Shown here: in pieces, positions 10,822-20,845 of the stretch
How the letters are laid out: the number at the start of each line of letters is the position of its first letter
How positions within the stretch are numbered: position 1 is the first letter of the stretch
Assembly: GCA_003427395.1 (NCBI GenBank)
Contig: BFEA01000531.1
Location: forward strand, 526,106-560,338
Length of the DNA stretch: 34,233 nucleotides
Origin: Chara braunii
Lineage: Eukaryota; Streptophyta; Charophyceae; Charales; Characeae
Direction of reading: 5' to 3'
Position numbers and translations under genes: made by a program
The notes under the pieces: model-generated
What the model saw: the letters and a program-made list of their open reading frames with translations, nothing else
What the model was told of the DNA's origin: nothing
The model's database searches: none

Positions 10822-11260
10822 TAAAGTGAGTGGCTTTTGAATGGTAAAAGTGCCTTGTGGGACGGGGCTTAACGGGGCCCTACCCATAAGGCACATTTGT
10901 GGTATGTATGATGGGGTCCAACACCCCAATCTTCTAGATTAGTTGAAAGATTGAGGTGTCTGACTAGATCCCACAATGAGGTGTTTTTTTTTACAGGGAG
11001 CTTGTGAAAAGGGTATATTGATCGGTTGGGCTTGAGTAATTGATGGGTGAAAAGAAAGGAGTCTACCTGAAGACCGGGGTCCTGAAATTTGACCGACCAC
11101 TGAGTCGGAGTCCTAGCCAGTGGTGGGGTGATCAGTAAGTCCGGCGCGATAAAACATCGCTTAAAGAGGCCGGGAGTGCCGAAGTCCTAAGTTTGGCTTT
11201 GGATGACCCCCCGTCCGTGATTATAGCAGGTGGAGAGTGGGTTTGTCCACTCTGCTAAAC
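10786..11260 (+). repeat. Cluster of strong stem-loops replacing gag
   Basis: Five consecutive stems are visible. CCACTCAC/GTGAGTGG is at 10791-10833. GTGCCTTGTGGG/CCCATAAGGCAC is at 10850-10894 (12 pairs, one G-T). A 12-pair stem with one mismatch, built on ACACC and CAATCTT, is at 10921-10959. CCACTG/CAGTGG is at 11097-11123. AGAGTGG/CCACTCT is at 11234-11253 with a 6-base loop. The run begins exactly where the Gag similarity ends. I see no resumed coding afterwards. Confidence 0.6.
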
Positions 11261-11524
11261 TAGAAGTGGAGGAGTGTTTGTGCTTAGTCGATTACTCGGC
11301 TATTATAGATTTATATTTTAGATCAGGAATTGAATGGTATTTTCGACCTTTGACTTCTGCACAAATTATTTTTAGGGGACAAGGTTTACTGTTGATGCAA
11401 CTAGATGACCGTTTTTGTTCAAGCTGCGAACTCGAGGGAGTTATCATGTACTTCTTCTGAAGACTATAGTTGAATAGAAATACTTGGTGCGACGAGGACC
11501 TCGTTTAATAGGGTCCGGGAAGAC
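11261..11524. other. Spacer upstream of the LTR
   Basis: Nothing is recognised. The last bases, GGGTCCGGGAAGAC, could be a degenerate polypurine tract directly before the LTR start at 11525, but purine content is imperfect. Confidence 0.3.
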
Positions 11525-13383
11525 TGTCGTACCAAATACCCTTACAAGGGTATTTGGCGTGTTTTTTGCAAGTCGCGCAAGTGCAGTGTTGCCCGCCTGA
11601 CGGCGTGCGCGTGAGCGGAAGCATAGGTTCTTGTCAGGGCGAGAGGTGCGCGTCGCGGCGCGGGGTATTGACGGTGAGGCGCAACTGTGCGCTGCCTAGG
11701 CGTGCGCGGCGTCACGGGCCAGCGGGGCGCAAGACGCTTGTTTGTATTTTATATTAAATAATTGTGGTATTAATTTTTGTTATGCTCCGGCGTGTCGTTG
11801 ACTTGGACGCGACGCGGGACTTAATGGGCGGCACGACGGTAGAGGACCTTGAGTGCGCGCCTTGTTCGATAGGCTCGCGTGTTCGGGATACTGGTGAAAG
11901 TCGTCACCACGTCGTTGCCGAGAGGACACGGCGCGATCTAGGCCCGAGTTTGTAACTGCACGGTCTGCACCCGAGGCAGAAGGGCCGGGGATGCATAGCA
12001 CATATGACCTTCATCTTGGGCCCTGTGGGGTCGCGTGGGGGTGTGCTGTATTCGCAGGGCTGCGGGCAGTGTGATTACGATTTGTTTTTGCGACTACGTC
12101 GAAGTTGCCCCTTTACGGCACTATGGGGGACCCCGCAGTAGCCACGTCCGGACTCAAGCCTCCAAACGAGGGAACATGCGGGAGCGGCACCCACCAGCGG
12201 GGGTGATACCTGCGGAAGCAGGTGGGCGGTGCCGGTGGGGGTCAGCCGGTAGCACTAGGACCGAGCCCCTTAGATGGGCTGGCCGGAGAGTACTAAGTAG
12301 CAGCGAATGGGCCGCTGTGTCGGGGCGCTGTCGGCTGAAGGACGGCGACGAAGCGGGTGTAGGAAGGGAGCGGTCGGGGCCATTGGGTAAAACGGGGCCA
12401 AGTCATTGTGACTACTGACAGCAGCAGATGAGGGAGGCAGCGGTACCGGAAACACAGCGGCACGCTAGCAGCGATCGTGGAAGCAGGGGTGAATCGGGAC
12501 GGAGGCGGAGGCCAGGTACATGCGCAAGGCGGGGCAGCGGAGACATAGGCATTGAGGCAGTGGAAACACAGTAAATAGGGTGAACGAACCCGGGCGGGAC
12601 CAGTGTCGGGTGCATGTGCGCAGAAGAGAAGGGTTGGGCGCTAGGAGGGATACGGTGGGGCAACTGCGGAGCTTAGAGGAAGACTATGTCATCTACCTTT
12701 TCTTTGGGCGCTGGCTTAGAGGTAGACTTAGGCTTAGCTATTAGGAGAGGCTCTGAGAGTGATTGTGGTATGGGAATTACTCTCCAGGGGCTTATGGTTT
12801 TAGCCTGGGACGTTGGCTTGTCTTGTGATATAGGTCCTTTTGATCGTTGACTCAGGATTTGGAGTTGTTTCAGCTTGATCCTACGAGGATCATTTTCTGT
12901 TATCACAGATAATAGGTCGGTTGGTTGATCGCCGACTTATCGGCTTACGACACAACTTTGCTTACACCTGTACCTCAACTTGACTGCCTTAACCCTGTGA
13001 TTTGATATGTTTCTTTGAGGGTTTTAACCGAACTTCTTTTAAATGACCATTATAAAGAGCTTATGAGATTTATGGAAAGTTGAATTATGACTGGGGCTCG
13101 AGTGTGGGAGGCGTGATGTGAGTTACAGGGAACAGTAAAGTTGACCACATTGGTGTATGGCAATGTGGCTATTGTGTGTGCCTGTGTTTTATGCAGGTTA
13201 GTATTTTGGAGCTTGGTATATGGACCATACTTTGGAGGCAGTGAGAATGACAACCATGTGTCGCACGACTTGCATACTTGATGGGTTCATGTTTCCTCTT
13301 CTTTTGTTGTTATCTCGATATCTGATTTGGTGTATAAGTGGTGAAATATTTATGTATTTTGCTTGGGGGGTCGGGACGTGACA
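11525..13383 (+). repeat. Compact LTR, 1.86 kb (TGTC...GACA)
   Basis: The unit starts TGTCGTACC and ends GGTCGGGACGTGACA, an arrangement typical of plant Ty3 LTRs. Its first 1148 bp equal block 1 (1441-2576). From 12673 it equals block 2 (6713-7451). The 4.1 kb that separates the blocks in the upstream copy is absent, with a clean join at GCGGAGC/TTAGAGGA. It may be the 3' LTR of the element holding the gag remnant, or a solo LTR. The bases that follow (CACTG) do not repeat before 1441. Confidence 0.65.
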
Positions 13384-14099
13384 CACTGAGCAAGGCGGAT
13401 AATCTGGTGTCAATTGCAAAGGGGTGAGGGGAGGATGAGAGCGGTCATTTACGCACGGTGGAAGAGGACGCTACAGTCCACGAATGTAGAGGGGGAGGAC
13501 AGTGGTGCCATTTGCGACGTCGTGGTGCAGGTGTGCTACGCCATGGGTTGTGGAGCATTCCCCAGAGCTACGCCCAGGTGGTGGATGAAGCGACGGACAG
13601 GCGGGACGTGCGAGGATCTTCGGCAATGCGACGACGCGACGGTGGACTACTTCAAGGATAAGCAGCGGCAGCCTCCGAAAGACGTCGGCCATGAAACGCA
13701 CGTGGACGACGCCAACAGCTAGAAGACAACCGTGGACGTCCAGGAAACGACGAGGGTCAGTGGCGCAAACTGCCGATCGCAGATACCGACAAAAGCAGGG
13801 TAACGTATTCCATCGCGGAAGACACTGCGCAATCGGGAGAGTTGGGGTGGGCTGAAGTATTCAAATATGCCGACCGTTGGGCGCTTTCCCGTTTTTGTCG
13901 AAGGGCAGCGACGCAAGGCAACCCCTTTTCGACGGCGCGGAGGACGGCAGGCCGCCAAAGGGAACCGTTGGCGGAGTATTCCATGACGCCGACCGTTGCC
14001 AACCGGAGATTTCCGTCCATGGGCCGCCAGGAACAGCATTGGACCAGCCGCGTTGAAAATTGTCGTCGAGAGAGTTGTCGTCGACGCCCCGATTCTTCC
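13384..14099. other. Unassigned, GC-rich; weak internal repeat
   Basis: Overlapping open frames on both strands (for example 13414-13722 and 13842-14222) show no domain I recognise. The word GCCGACCGTTG, preceded by a TATTC motif, occurs at 13853-13879 and again at 13975-13998, and TATTCCATCGCGG occurs near 13807. This suggests an old ~120-bp tandem unit. I do not call a gene. Confidence 0.35.
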
Positions 14100-14296
14100 G
14101 GATGCTTGACCTCCAAGGGACCTCGGGAGGTCCCTTGGGGAACGCGTCGAAATGGTTGTAGCCTGAGGAATCCCCGAGGAAATATTTTCACTTTTTTTTT
14201 TCATTTTCTTCCCCGAGGATAAGTGGAACGATGATTTCCTCGGGGATTTTACTCGCCTGAGGAGTGTCGAACGAGCCCCAAACACTCACGAATTTC
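14100..14296 (-). repeat. CCTCGGGG-rich repeat arm, inverted partner of 761-1010
   Basis: Read on the minus strand, the blocks GTGAGTGTTT, TTCGACACTCCTC and CGTTCCACTTATCCTCGGG correspond to the left arm. The arm also contains a near-perfect hairpin at 14113-14138 (CCAAGGGACCT/AGGTCCCTTGG, loop CGGG). Confidence 0.5.
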
Positions 14297-14439
14297 TCAG
14301 CGTTACATGACAACCCTTCTACAACGCTACACGACAGCGCTAACTCGCTCTGACGGTCACGGCAGGAGGCACACTCACAAAAAAAAGAGGCCGGAGCGGC
14401 GGCAGAATGGAGGATGTTGGAAATCGTGAGCGTCGCAGG

Positions 14440-14565
14440 CTGTGAACTCTATACTACTTTAGAGTGCCCTTCGAGAGCACCTTCTAACAACTCTCGAAGG
14501 GTGACTCTATAGTAAGTGGAGCGAGGCGTTACTCTCGAAACTTCGAGAGTCTAGAGTAGTGGAGC
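14440..14565 (+). repeat. Paired hairpins immediately upstream of the Penelope-like element
   Basis: One stem is CCCTTCGAGAG/CTCTCGAAGGG (14467-14501), extended outward by partly paired TAGAGT/ACTCTA arms. A second is ACTCTCGAA/TTCGAGAGT (14531-14550, two-base loop). The phrase GTGGAGCGAG follows both. The element's first repeat begins a few bases later, at 14572. Confidence 0.65.
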
Positions 14566-14571
14566 GAGACC

Positions 14572-14615
14572 CTATTTGAAGTATGAGACTGTTTTTTTTT
14601 ACTTTGTTAGGATTT
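14572..14615 (+). repeat. Terminal direct repeat of the Penelope-like element, 5' copy
   Basis: CTATTTGAAGTATGAGACTG followed by a T run and CTTTGTTAGGATTTG matches 19601-19645 with three or four differences. It is either a short pseudo-LTR or the join of a tandem insertion. Confidence 0.7.
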
Positions 14616-14616
14616 G

Positions 14617-15179
14617 GTACTTTGCCTTTGTTGGTGTGGGGACCCGGTACTTGTACACTTTCTGTATGAGACTGTTTTTTTGGTCTGTTGAGTCTTGTCG
14701 TTTGGTCAGCTAGTCCGACTAGAACCTTCCATTTGGTTATGGACGCGACTGATATTGTTTCGTGGCTAATAGCTTTTAGTTTGTACTATGGATTTTGAGG
14801 ATTGGAGTTGCTACAAATTAGGAGAGTTTTTCGTAGTTGGTCTTCTCGTTGGATAGGACGTCGCCGCGGCTTTTGACTGCGACTAAACTATCGGCTACCG
14901 TTTGCGGTGGCTTATAGTCCGCGTCCATCTTTCGTCGCGTGCTTTTCGTTAGCATCTCTGCGCTTCGAGGGACGTTGCTCGTTCATTGACATCGTCGGGG
15001 CTTCACATTCATTGTTAGCAGCCACGTGCTAGCATGTCGTATTTCAGAAGTGTCAACGTCAGCATGTCACTTATTCGGATTGGAATGATGTAACGAATTT
15101 TCCTACAGCTTTGTGCTCATCTTGCTATGTGCATTGAGTCGTGTTGTCGTTGCGTTTTGCAGTATCAGATTGCATACCT
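14617..15179 (+). repeat. Leader of the Penelope-like element, copy 1
   Basis: The sequence from GTACTTTGCCTTTG to TGCATACC recurs at 26211-26781 with modest divergence and small indels. It has no coding signal, which suits an untranslated leader or pseudo-LTR. Confidence 0.75.
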
Positions 15180-15378
15180 GCATTTATGATCGTAACCTGC
15201 TAGGAGATCATACCTAGAGAAGGTGGGGATTAAAATCCTTGACAAGTTTTATCGACGATTGAAGTTGTCTGCATTGGATTTTGGTTGAAGAAAGCGATGG
15301 AGGAGAAGGTAGTTAGCGTTTGTTGGACGACGAAGGTGAGTGAACGAAGTGGAGGGCAGTAGGAGGGATCGTCGAGAC

Positions 15379-15474
15379 CAATGGAGGGAAGGAAATGTTA
15401 TAAGTGTGGAAAAACGGGGCATTTCATCCGAGAATGTGCCAAGTATTGGATGGCGAAAGCGTGTGGATAACCCT
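15379..15474 (+). pseudogene. CCHC zinc knuckle at the start of the first ORF
   Basis: From the ATG at 15379 the frame reads CYKCGKTGHFIREC within its first 20 residues, a perfect CX2CX4HX4C knuckle as in Gag nucleocapsid proteins, where it binds RNA. An in-frame TAA follows at 15472-15474. The coding signal then continues in another frame from 15477, so this is a frameshifted 5' part of one ORF. Zinc knuckles are not usual in Penelope-like elements with an endonuclease, as far as I know. Confidence 0.65.
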
Positions 15475-15476
15475 TC

Positions 15477-16718
15477 GTGTCGGCTTCGTACGGTGCTCCT
15501 GGGGGTAGGACGGGTAGAACGGATGCGTTGACCATGTGGACTGACGAATATATGAGGCGCAGTCGATCGGGAGATAGCAGCATGACTAGAAGTGAACCAG
15601 AAGACACAAACGCTTTAATGAGGGAGTATTTCGCCGAGATGGCTCGTGAGAGGAAAGTTGGGCATGAAAGAGAGGAATTGGAAGAACGGAACTGAAAGGA
15701 AAAGGAAGCCAGGGCAGCAAAAGAGAGGAGAAGATTGCAGCGAGAAGGGGAAAGACAACAGAGAGAAGCGGATCGAGATGCTTGGTTGTCAAGAATCGTC
15801 AAAGGAGAAATGATGAAGGATTCTAGTGGGGATTGTGGCGGTCAAGCACAACGTGGAAAGAGAATCGCAAAGCTAAACGAATATGGTGAAACGGCAGAGG
15901 AAGAGAAAGAACGACTGCGAAGTACTATCACTAAACATGAGGAAGAAGAGATCGAGGCGGAGGTTGAAAAACTCAAACTGCTGAGGCTCCGCACATCGAA
16001 ACTGGAGATCAAAGAAAAGAGAAAGCGTGAACTGGATTTGCCTATTGGTAACAGTCCTCCTATGACGACTTCGAAAAAGAGAACCGGTGCGAGATTGTCT
16101 GAAAAAGCCAAGCAAAGAATTGAAGAACTGAGAACAACTTCAAAATCGGAAGGCGTACCATCGAATGTTCCTCGGAAGATAGACCTCACTCTAAAGCATA
16201 TCTCCTCTTCGTGTGGAATCGGAGGAAAAGAGAAGTACGTAGAAGAGTTTAGAGAATTCTACGATGCTCTGACTATCAATGAGATCAAGGAAGTTTGTCG
16301 TCGAGAACGAATCCCATACGAAAAACGAGAAGCAGCTATCAAGCGACTGGTGATCTGAAGATCAGCGGTAGCCTACGACCCCGCTTACTTACCTTTGCCT
16401 TCTACCCCGACGACTCAGACTAGGAGTAGAGGAGAAGCGGCTGAACCTAAGGATGAGGCGGTTACTCCGGAGGAGGATACGAGTTCTGGCATCAATGACT
16501 CATCGGAGTGAAGACAGCGTGGCCGAGATTTTTACTGGAAAGAAGCAAAGAATTGTAGCGAACTCAAACTGACTAAGGGAGGTAAGACTAAGAGGGAGGA
16601 GAGTAGATTGAGAGTTGCTGTAATCGGATTGGTTTTGACGGGAGAGTTAAAATGGGGGGAGAAGTTTGTTGAGTACTTGAGGGAAGAATCAGAGAAGGGG
16701 ACCTTTGATTTAGTTTGA
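15477..16718 (+). pseudogene. First ORF of the Penelope-like element: charged coiled coil and SAP-like motif
   Basis: One frame runs through this region, broken by TGA at 15693, 16356 and 16509. The part at 15600-16060 is extremely rich in E, K and R with heptad-like spacing, so a coiled coil is likely. Near 16215-16358 the segment LTINEIKEVCRRERIP, followed by KREAAIKRLV, resembles a SAP motif, a helix-turn-helix that binds DNA or chromatin. More coding-like sequence follows to the TGA at 16716. That stop overlaps the next frame by four bases (TTGA). The protein is probably Gag-like, binding element RNA or target DNA. The break points fit a decayed gene. Confidence 0.6.
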
Positions 16719-17710
16719 CCGGCCAGTTGCGTTACGTACTGATATCACCGTGGCATAAACAAGTGTATTTCGGTTATACGGAGCGGGACCTTTGGTCGCA
16801 ATGGAGAGAACACTGCTGCTGTGGAAAGGGCGGTGGGAAGAAGCGGAAGAGGAAAGTGTATAATTGGATAGGAAAGATTGATGCACATAAGTATATCGCT
16901 ATTCCTGTTTTCTCTAGTCCGGATAAAAAGGAACTGGAGGCAGCAGAGTCTACTTTGATTAAGATTTGGTCCCCCGCTTTGAATTCAAGGGTGGGAGGGA
17001 GTGAAAAGTGTGGTCAGAAGGGCAAGAGGAGGTCGGGGAAGAAGGAGAGGTATCGAAAGCAACGGCGAGATGAAACTGTCGAAAAAAGGGAGAAGTTAAC
17101 TAAGCATGGAAAAATTATTGAGGTAAAATCGTGGGAGATTGGTAGCGGAACAGTGAAGATCGTGGAGTGTTTTCGATTTTTGAACAAAAAGAAGAAGAAG
17201 AGGAGGGATGTTTGCATTGAGAGCTTAGGGGGTGATGTTTGGGCCGACGGTTGGAGGTTGGTTCAGAGATTGTTTGGAGAATCTAGAGTAAAATGGGGAC
17301 ACAGGACGAGACCTCTGCAAAAATGTAAACATCTCTTTGAGGAGGGTGGGCAGATTACTCTGCGACGAATCTTGGAGGCCTCTCCGATGACTCTGAAGCT
17401 TAGAAACGATATGGTGAGTATGTTTTAGTCTCCCTGGAAGAAAAAGAGGTTGATGAAGTTGGAGTTGGAGAGTTTGCTGAAGTATTATGGAGCAGTAAAG
17501 ACTTTCACGACCAACCGAAGTCGGGCAAAGGCGAGACAAATGATTTCGCACGCTATCAAGGTAGCGCACGGTCTGAGTGTTCGGAAGCGTATTGTAGCAC
17601 GAATTCGATTTGATAATAAAATCAAGAAGAGTGAAGTTACGAGGTTGGTAAGGATAAAAGTTGGGAGTGTACAGTTAGCCAAGCCGATGAAGGAAATGGT
17701 AAAACGGTGA
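16715..17710 (+). pseudogene. GIY-YIG endonuclease domain, N-terminal to the RT
   Basis: The first 95 codons show a GIY-YIG nuclease: RYVLISPW in place of GIY, VYFGYT in place of YIG, then RDLWSQWREH, a later ELEAAESTLIKIW with the catalytic glutamate position, and ALN with the closing asparagine. Such domains nick target DNA for target-primed reverse transcription. A lysine-rich tail follows to a TAG at 17426-17428. The same frame continues with a basic segment (KRIVARIRFDNKIKK) to the TGA near 17708. I see no CCHH zinc finger at the front of the nuclease, which fits the Chlamys branch and not Naiad. Confidence 0.7.
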
Positions 17711-18414
17711 GCACTTGTTGTGTGGACACGAATGTGGGTAATATTTTGCACAATCATCAACGCTATGCGTCAAGTGGTGCCTCCAGTTGTACGTGTGTTA
17801 GATTGGCCTATCCTAAACGGGATGGGCACGTGCATTTACGCATTGGTAAGATGAACTGGATTCTGCCTATAATGAAGAACGCGAAGAATGTACCCAAACA
17901 ACAGAAAAAGTTAAGGGAGAGGAGACTGGTTGTTGAAATTAAAGATGCCTTCCGTATGTGGGTTCTTAATTTGGGGGCATCATGAGGGGGAATTGAGATC
18001 ACATCGAAAGAAGCGAAGTTATGTTTCTCACGTTTGGATGTTGAGAATGAGCGTGATGGGGGGTTGGAGGAGGTACTAGACATTAAAAAGAAGTTTGAGG
18101 GACTGGTGTTGGCGCCGCTGGACAAGAACCCCGACAATACGCTAGTACAATGCCCTGCCCTGTATGCTAAAGGGATGGAGGAGACTTTTTCTGAGAATGA
18201 TAGCTATAGGGTTTGTGAAGAAGAAGAGGTGGAACTCCGGAAGGCACACAATGAATACAAGAACTTGGCACTGGAATCTCATGGCAGATGGAACGAAAAT
18301 GGATGGATAGGCAATGCTTACTCGCTTCCTAAGCATAAGGACACGAGCAAGTATCGGTCGATTTGTCCGACCTTTGACGAGCCTTCGATTTTGGCTTGTA
18401 AGAAGGTGGCATAG
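17707..18414 (+). pseudogene. CxC linker and RT N-terminal part
   Basis: The frame shows SSCTCVRLAYPKRDGHVHLR near residues 25-45, the CxC linker that joins endonuclease and RT in the Naiad/Chlamys group. After an in-frame TGA at 17983 the frame continues with LVLAPLDKNPDNT and later NAYSLPKHKDTSKYRSI and CPTFDEPS, which resemble RT finger motifs (loop before motif A, with the K-D-x-x-x-x-R signature). A TAG at 18412 and a frameshift before 18543 separate this from the palm. Confidence 0.7.
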
Positions 18415-18542
18415 ACGATTGATTGTATGTTGTTTTCCCTGCCCGAATCCGGCCATTTCAATCTAAGGGTTGTCTCAGCTATGAAAAACAGACTTACCAG
18501 GTCTAAAAAAGAAGATGGCAAAAACAAGGAAGGAGGTTTAAG

Positions 18543-19081
18543 TTATTGGGGCCTCGTATGATTTTAAGGAGATGTTTAATAAATTGTCGCATGAATCTAT
18601 TAAACGCACTATTGATTGGATTTTGTGGTGGTTTCGGGAGAAAGGTTTAAAGGGAGTGTTTATTAAGCGACGGGAAAAGGGGGCGAGGATGAGTAAGGTT
18701 AGGAAGGTTGAGGGGTATGACCTAATCTCCTTCTCGTACCCGAGGAAATTTGTCGAATTCGAGCTGAAATTTTGCTTTAGTCAAGCTTGTTGAGTCATGT
18801 TGAAGCAAGTGGTGGGCATACCAATGGGGAAGATCTCAAGCCCCCCGTTGGCTTGCTTAATACTACGCGCGAAAAATGAGTGGGACTTTCTCGTGACTTT
18901 GGGAAATCAGAGGAGGTTGTTTGATGGTATGCGTTTCGTCGATGACGTGTCAGTGTTTTCTGCTTTCAATCCGCGGAGAAGAGGGTCGAAGGAGAGGGTT
19001 GTATCCATCTTCAAAGAATTCGAAGGTTGTTATGATAGGGCGCTTACCTTGAAGAGGACTGGCGAAGGAAAGGATGATTGA
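18543..19081 (+). pseudogene. RT palm of the Penelope-like element
   Basis: Motif A reads SYDFKEMFNKLSHESI with its catalytic aspartate. Motif B reads VGIPMGKISSPPLA. Motif C reads MRFVDDVSVF, giving the catalytic DD. An in-frame TGA (18791-18793) lies between A and B, and another ends the frame at 19079. Just beyond, TFLGCKLSIKK fits the motif D/E region. The catalytic residues are intact but the frame is not, so this copy cannot make a full enzyme. Confidence 0.75.
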
Positions 19082-19600
19082 ACCTTTTTGGGATGTAAAT
19101 TGAGCATTAAAAAGTTTTTTCCTTTCCTCGGAAGAGTACAGCTATGAAAGAACGATGATGATCTGAGACGGAGCAGCGATCTTACCTTTCGTTCGATACA
19201 TGATTTTGGATCATGGACATGTAAACGGATGAAGATGGCTGTGATTGTTGGCACGCTTCTCGGATTGATCAGAATTCTTGTGATTGTTTGAAAATTATAG
19301 ATACATTGGTGTTATTTCGAATGAAATTGAGAAAGAGGAATTACCCCGGGGATTGGTTTGGGAGGGTTTTGAGGAGTTTTGTAAAAGGAAATAGACCTTT
19401 TTGAAAGCTACTGACTATCTTTTTGAAATATATCATACTGATTTTCTGATTCCATCAATGGACGAGTGGTAGAATTTTGAGAGGACCAAGGAGTACCCCT
19501 CGGTACTACCCCTTTGACGATCTGATTAAGACCGGATAATAAGGGTTGTCTTTTGTAGATGAAAGGACCAAGGGTTTTCCTGATGAAGACCGGTACTCTA
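19082..19600 (+). other. 3' part of the Penelope-like element
   Basis: Fragments of coding-like sequence persist to about 19300. At 19470-19600 there are two imperfect copies of GGACCAAG...CTGATxAAGACCGG and a stem AGTACC/GGTACT. The CTGATGA string at 19580 lacks the partner GAAA and stems of a hammerhead, so I do not call a ribozyme here. Confidence 0.45.
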
Positions 19601-19645
19601 CTATTTGAAGCATGAGAATGTTTTTTTTGACTTTGTTAGGATTTG
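19601..19645 (+). repeat. Terminal direct repeat of the Penelope-like element, 3' copy
   Basis: It matches 14572-14615 (CTATTTGAAG...TTAGGATTTG). Unrelated sequence follows. Confidence 0.7.
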
Positions 19646-19663
19646 TTTTATTTGATGATGGCG

Positions 19664-20130
19664 GTGTCGAGCGCATCGGCCCTCACGTGAACGAGGGTCC
19701 TCCCGACCATATCACGCAGGAGTTACTGATCATAACAAAATACGGAGACAACTTAGGGACAAAAGCGAAATAGTTTTCGCGAGCCTACGAGACGGTGCGA
19801 GGTCGCGTCGTCCCGTCGCCGCTCTAGCGGGTGCGCCAGCTGTACATCCCGTGGTTCCCTATGACAGGACAGGTTTCCGCAGGGCATAAACTTGCTTCCC
19901 TAAGGGGCTGTCACCACCCTTAGGGGCGTATCCCTACCGAGCTACCGACCCACGTGCGAAAATTTTAAAATGCAATTGCAGAGGTGGGTCGCCCGAGGGC
20001 GTTTGTTCGCACGCTGTAGTATAGGTATACGAGAATTAAACGCCTGTTGAACCTGGACGTTGTCCATCACTTAGGGCACTGATCTCCTAAGGATGAAGCA
20101 TACGTCGGTCGACTAGAGCGGTTTTAGTCA
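19664..20130 (-). repeat. Inverted copy of the structured repeat at 8030-8455
   Basis: The anchors listed for 8030-8455 occur here in reverse complement and in the same order. The stem at 20070-20091 reads CTTAGG/CCTAAG where the other copy has CTTGGG/CCCAAG. Another stretch, CCCTAAGG/CCTTAGGG (about 19900-19925), pairs perfectly here although the other copy has a different, weaker stem. The copy abuts the end of the Penelope-like element. Confidence 0.65.
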
Positions 20131-20413
20131 AGTCTAGAAACCGACGACAACTTGACCCTAGTCCCTTGCATAAAATTTTCTTCATATAAATATAGATAAA
20201 TATATATACATAAGTTATTCAGACGAAATCACCAAAAAAAATACACATGAAGTTACTATATCAAGCAGCTCAACAATTATAGCACAATTTTTTAATAGGT
20301 TTAGTCTGACGAAAAAGAATCGTGCTTTCAGTTTTCCCACTCGTCATGATTTCAAACCTTTTGAGCTGAAGTTAGATTTTTTCCAAGTTCTAAGTTTAAC
20401 ACAACATTTTGCC
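20131..20413. other. AT-rich spacer, nothing recognised
   Basis: The sequence is AT-rich with TATA-type runs at 20185-20215. No gene or named repeat is seen. Confidence 0.35.
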
Positions 20414-20740
20414 TACAGAAGTCTGTTATGGTTAGCTTCTGTAAGTAAATACCACTAGTACAATGCAGATTAACAAGTGATCTGGTTCTTGGTTGAGGTT
20501 TGAAATCTCGGTTCGACCCCACCTCAGTTATCGTCTCCCTTTAGCTTCTTACATGCGTTTTTACGCATGTGGTTACGCATGTGGTTACCCCTCAATGCAT
20601 AAGCATGATAGTGCCATCATCTGGGTAATCCAGATACTATCCATCTGACAGGCCTACCTAAATAGATTGTTTTTGTTTTTGTTTTGTTTTTTAGATTACC
20701 TCGTGAAATCATAATTTAGATGATTTCCTCAACAGGACAG
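20414..20740 (+). repeat. Run of perfect stem-loops with a pol III B-box-like motif
   Basis: Stems are TACAGAAG/CTTCTGTA (20414-20443), ACATGCGT/ACGCATGT (20551-20570, loop TTTT), ATCTGG/CCAGAT (20619-20635) and GAAATCAT/ATGATTTC (20705-20727). Near 20510 CGGTTCGACCCC matches a pol III B box and TGGTTCTTGGTTGAGG upstream could be a poor A box, so a decayed SINE head is possible but unproven. Confidence 0.5.
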
Positions 20741-20845
20741 GTCTATGCGAGGTGTTTTCTGAGACCCAAGTAGGATATCAGAAGGCGGGGTCTATCCCAA
20801 GTAGATCTGCCGTCCGTCGCGCACCTGTGTCTCCAATGAATCCAA

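Larger units (their letters stand above)
14572..19645 (+). mobile_element. Penelope-like retroelement, Chlamys-type domain order, decayed
   Basis: The element has, in order, a ~0.8-kb leader, a first ORF with zinc knuckle, a GIY-YIG endonuclease, a linker with a CxC motif (CTC) and a reverse transcriptase. An N-terminal endonuclease joined to a C-terminal RT through a CxC linker defines the Naiad/Chlamys group of Penelope-like elements; Chlamys is the branch reported from green algae and spike mosses. A 45-bp direct repeat (14572-14615 and 19601-19645) marks the ends and may be a short pseudo-LTR. The coding region contains at least eight stops and several frameshifts, so the copy is dead. 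No hammerhead core is recognisable in it, which agrees with the reported lack in this clade. Confidence 0.75.

Noticed and set aside
13842-14222. 126-codon frame as a gene
   Set aside because: It enters the CCTCGGGG repeat arm and a perfect hairpin, has no domain, and overlaps similarly long frames on the other strand.
19560-19620. CTGATGA string near the Penelope-like 3' end, as a hammerhead
   Set aside because: There is no GAAA with a pairing helix II and no cleavage site in register. The clade is also reported to lack canonical hammerheads.
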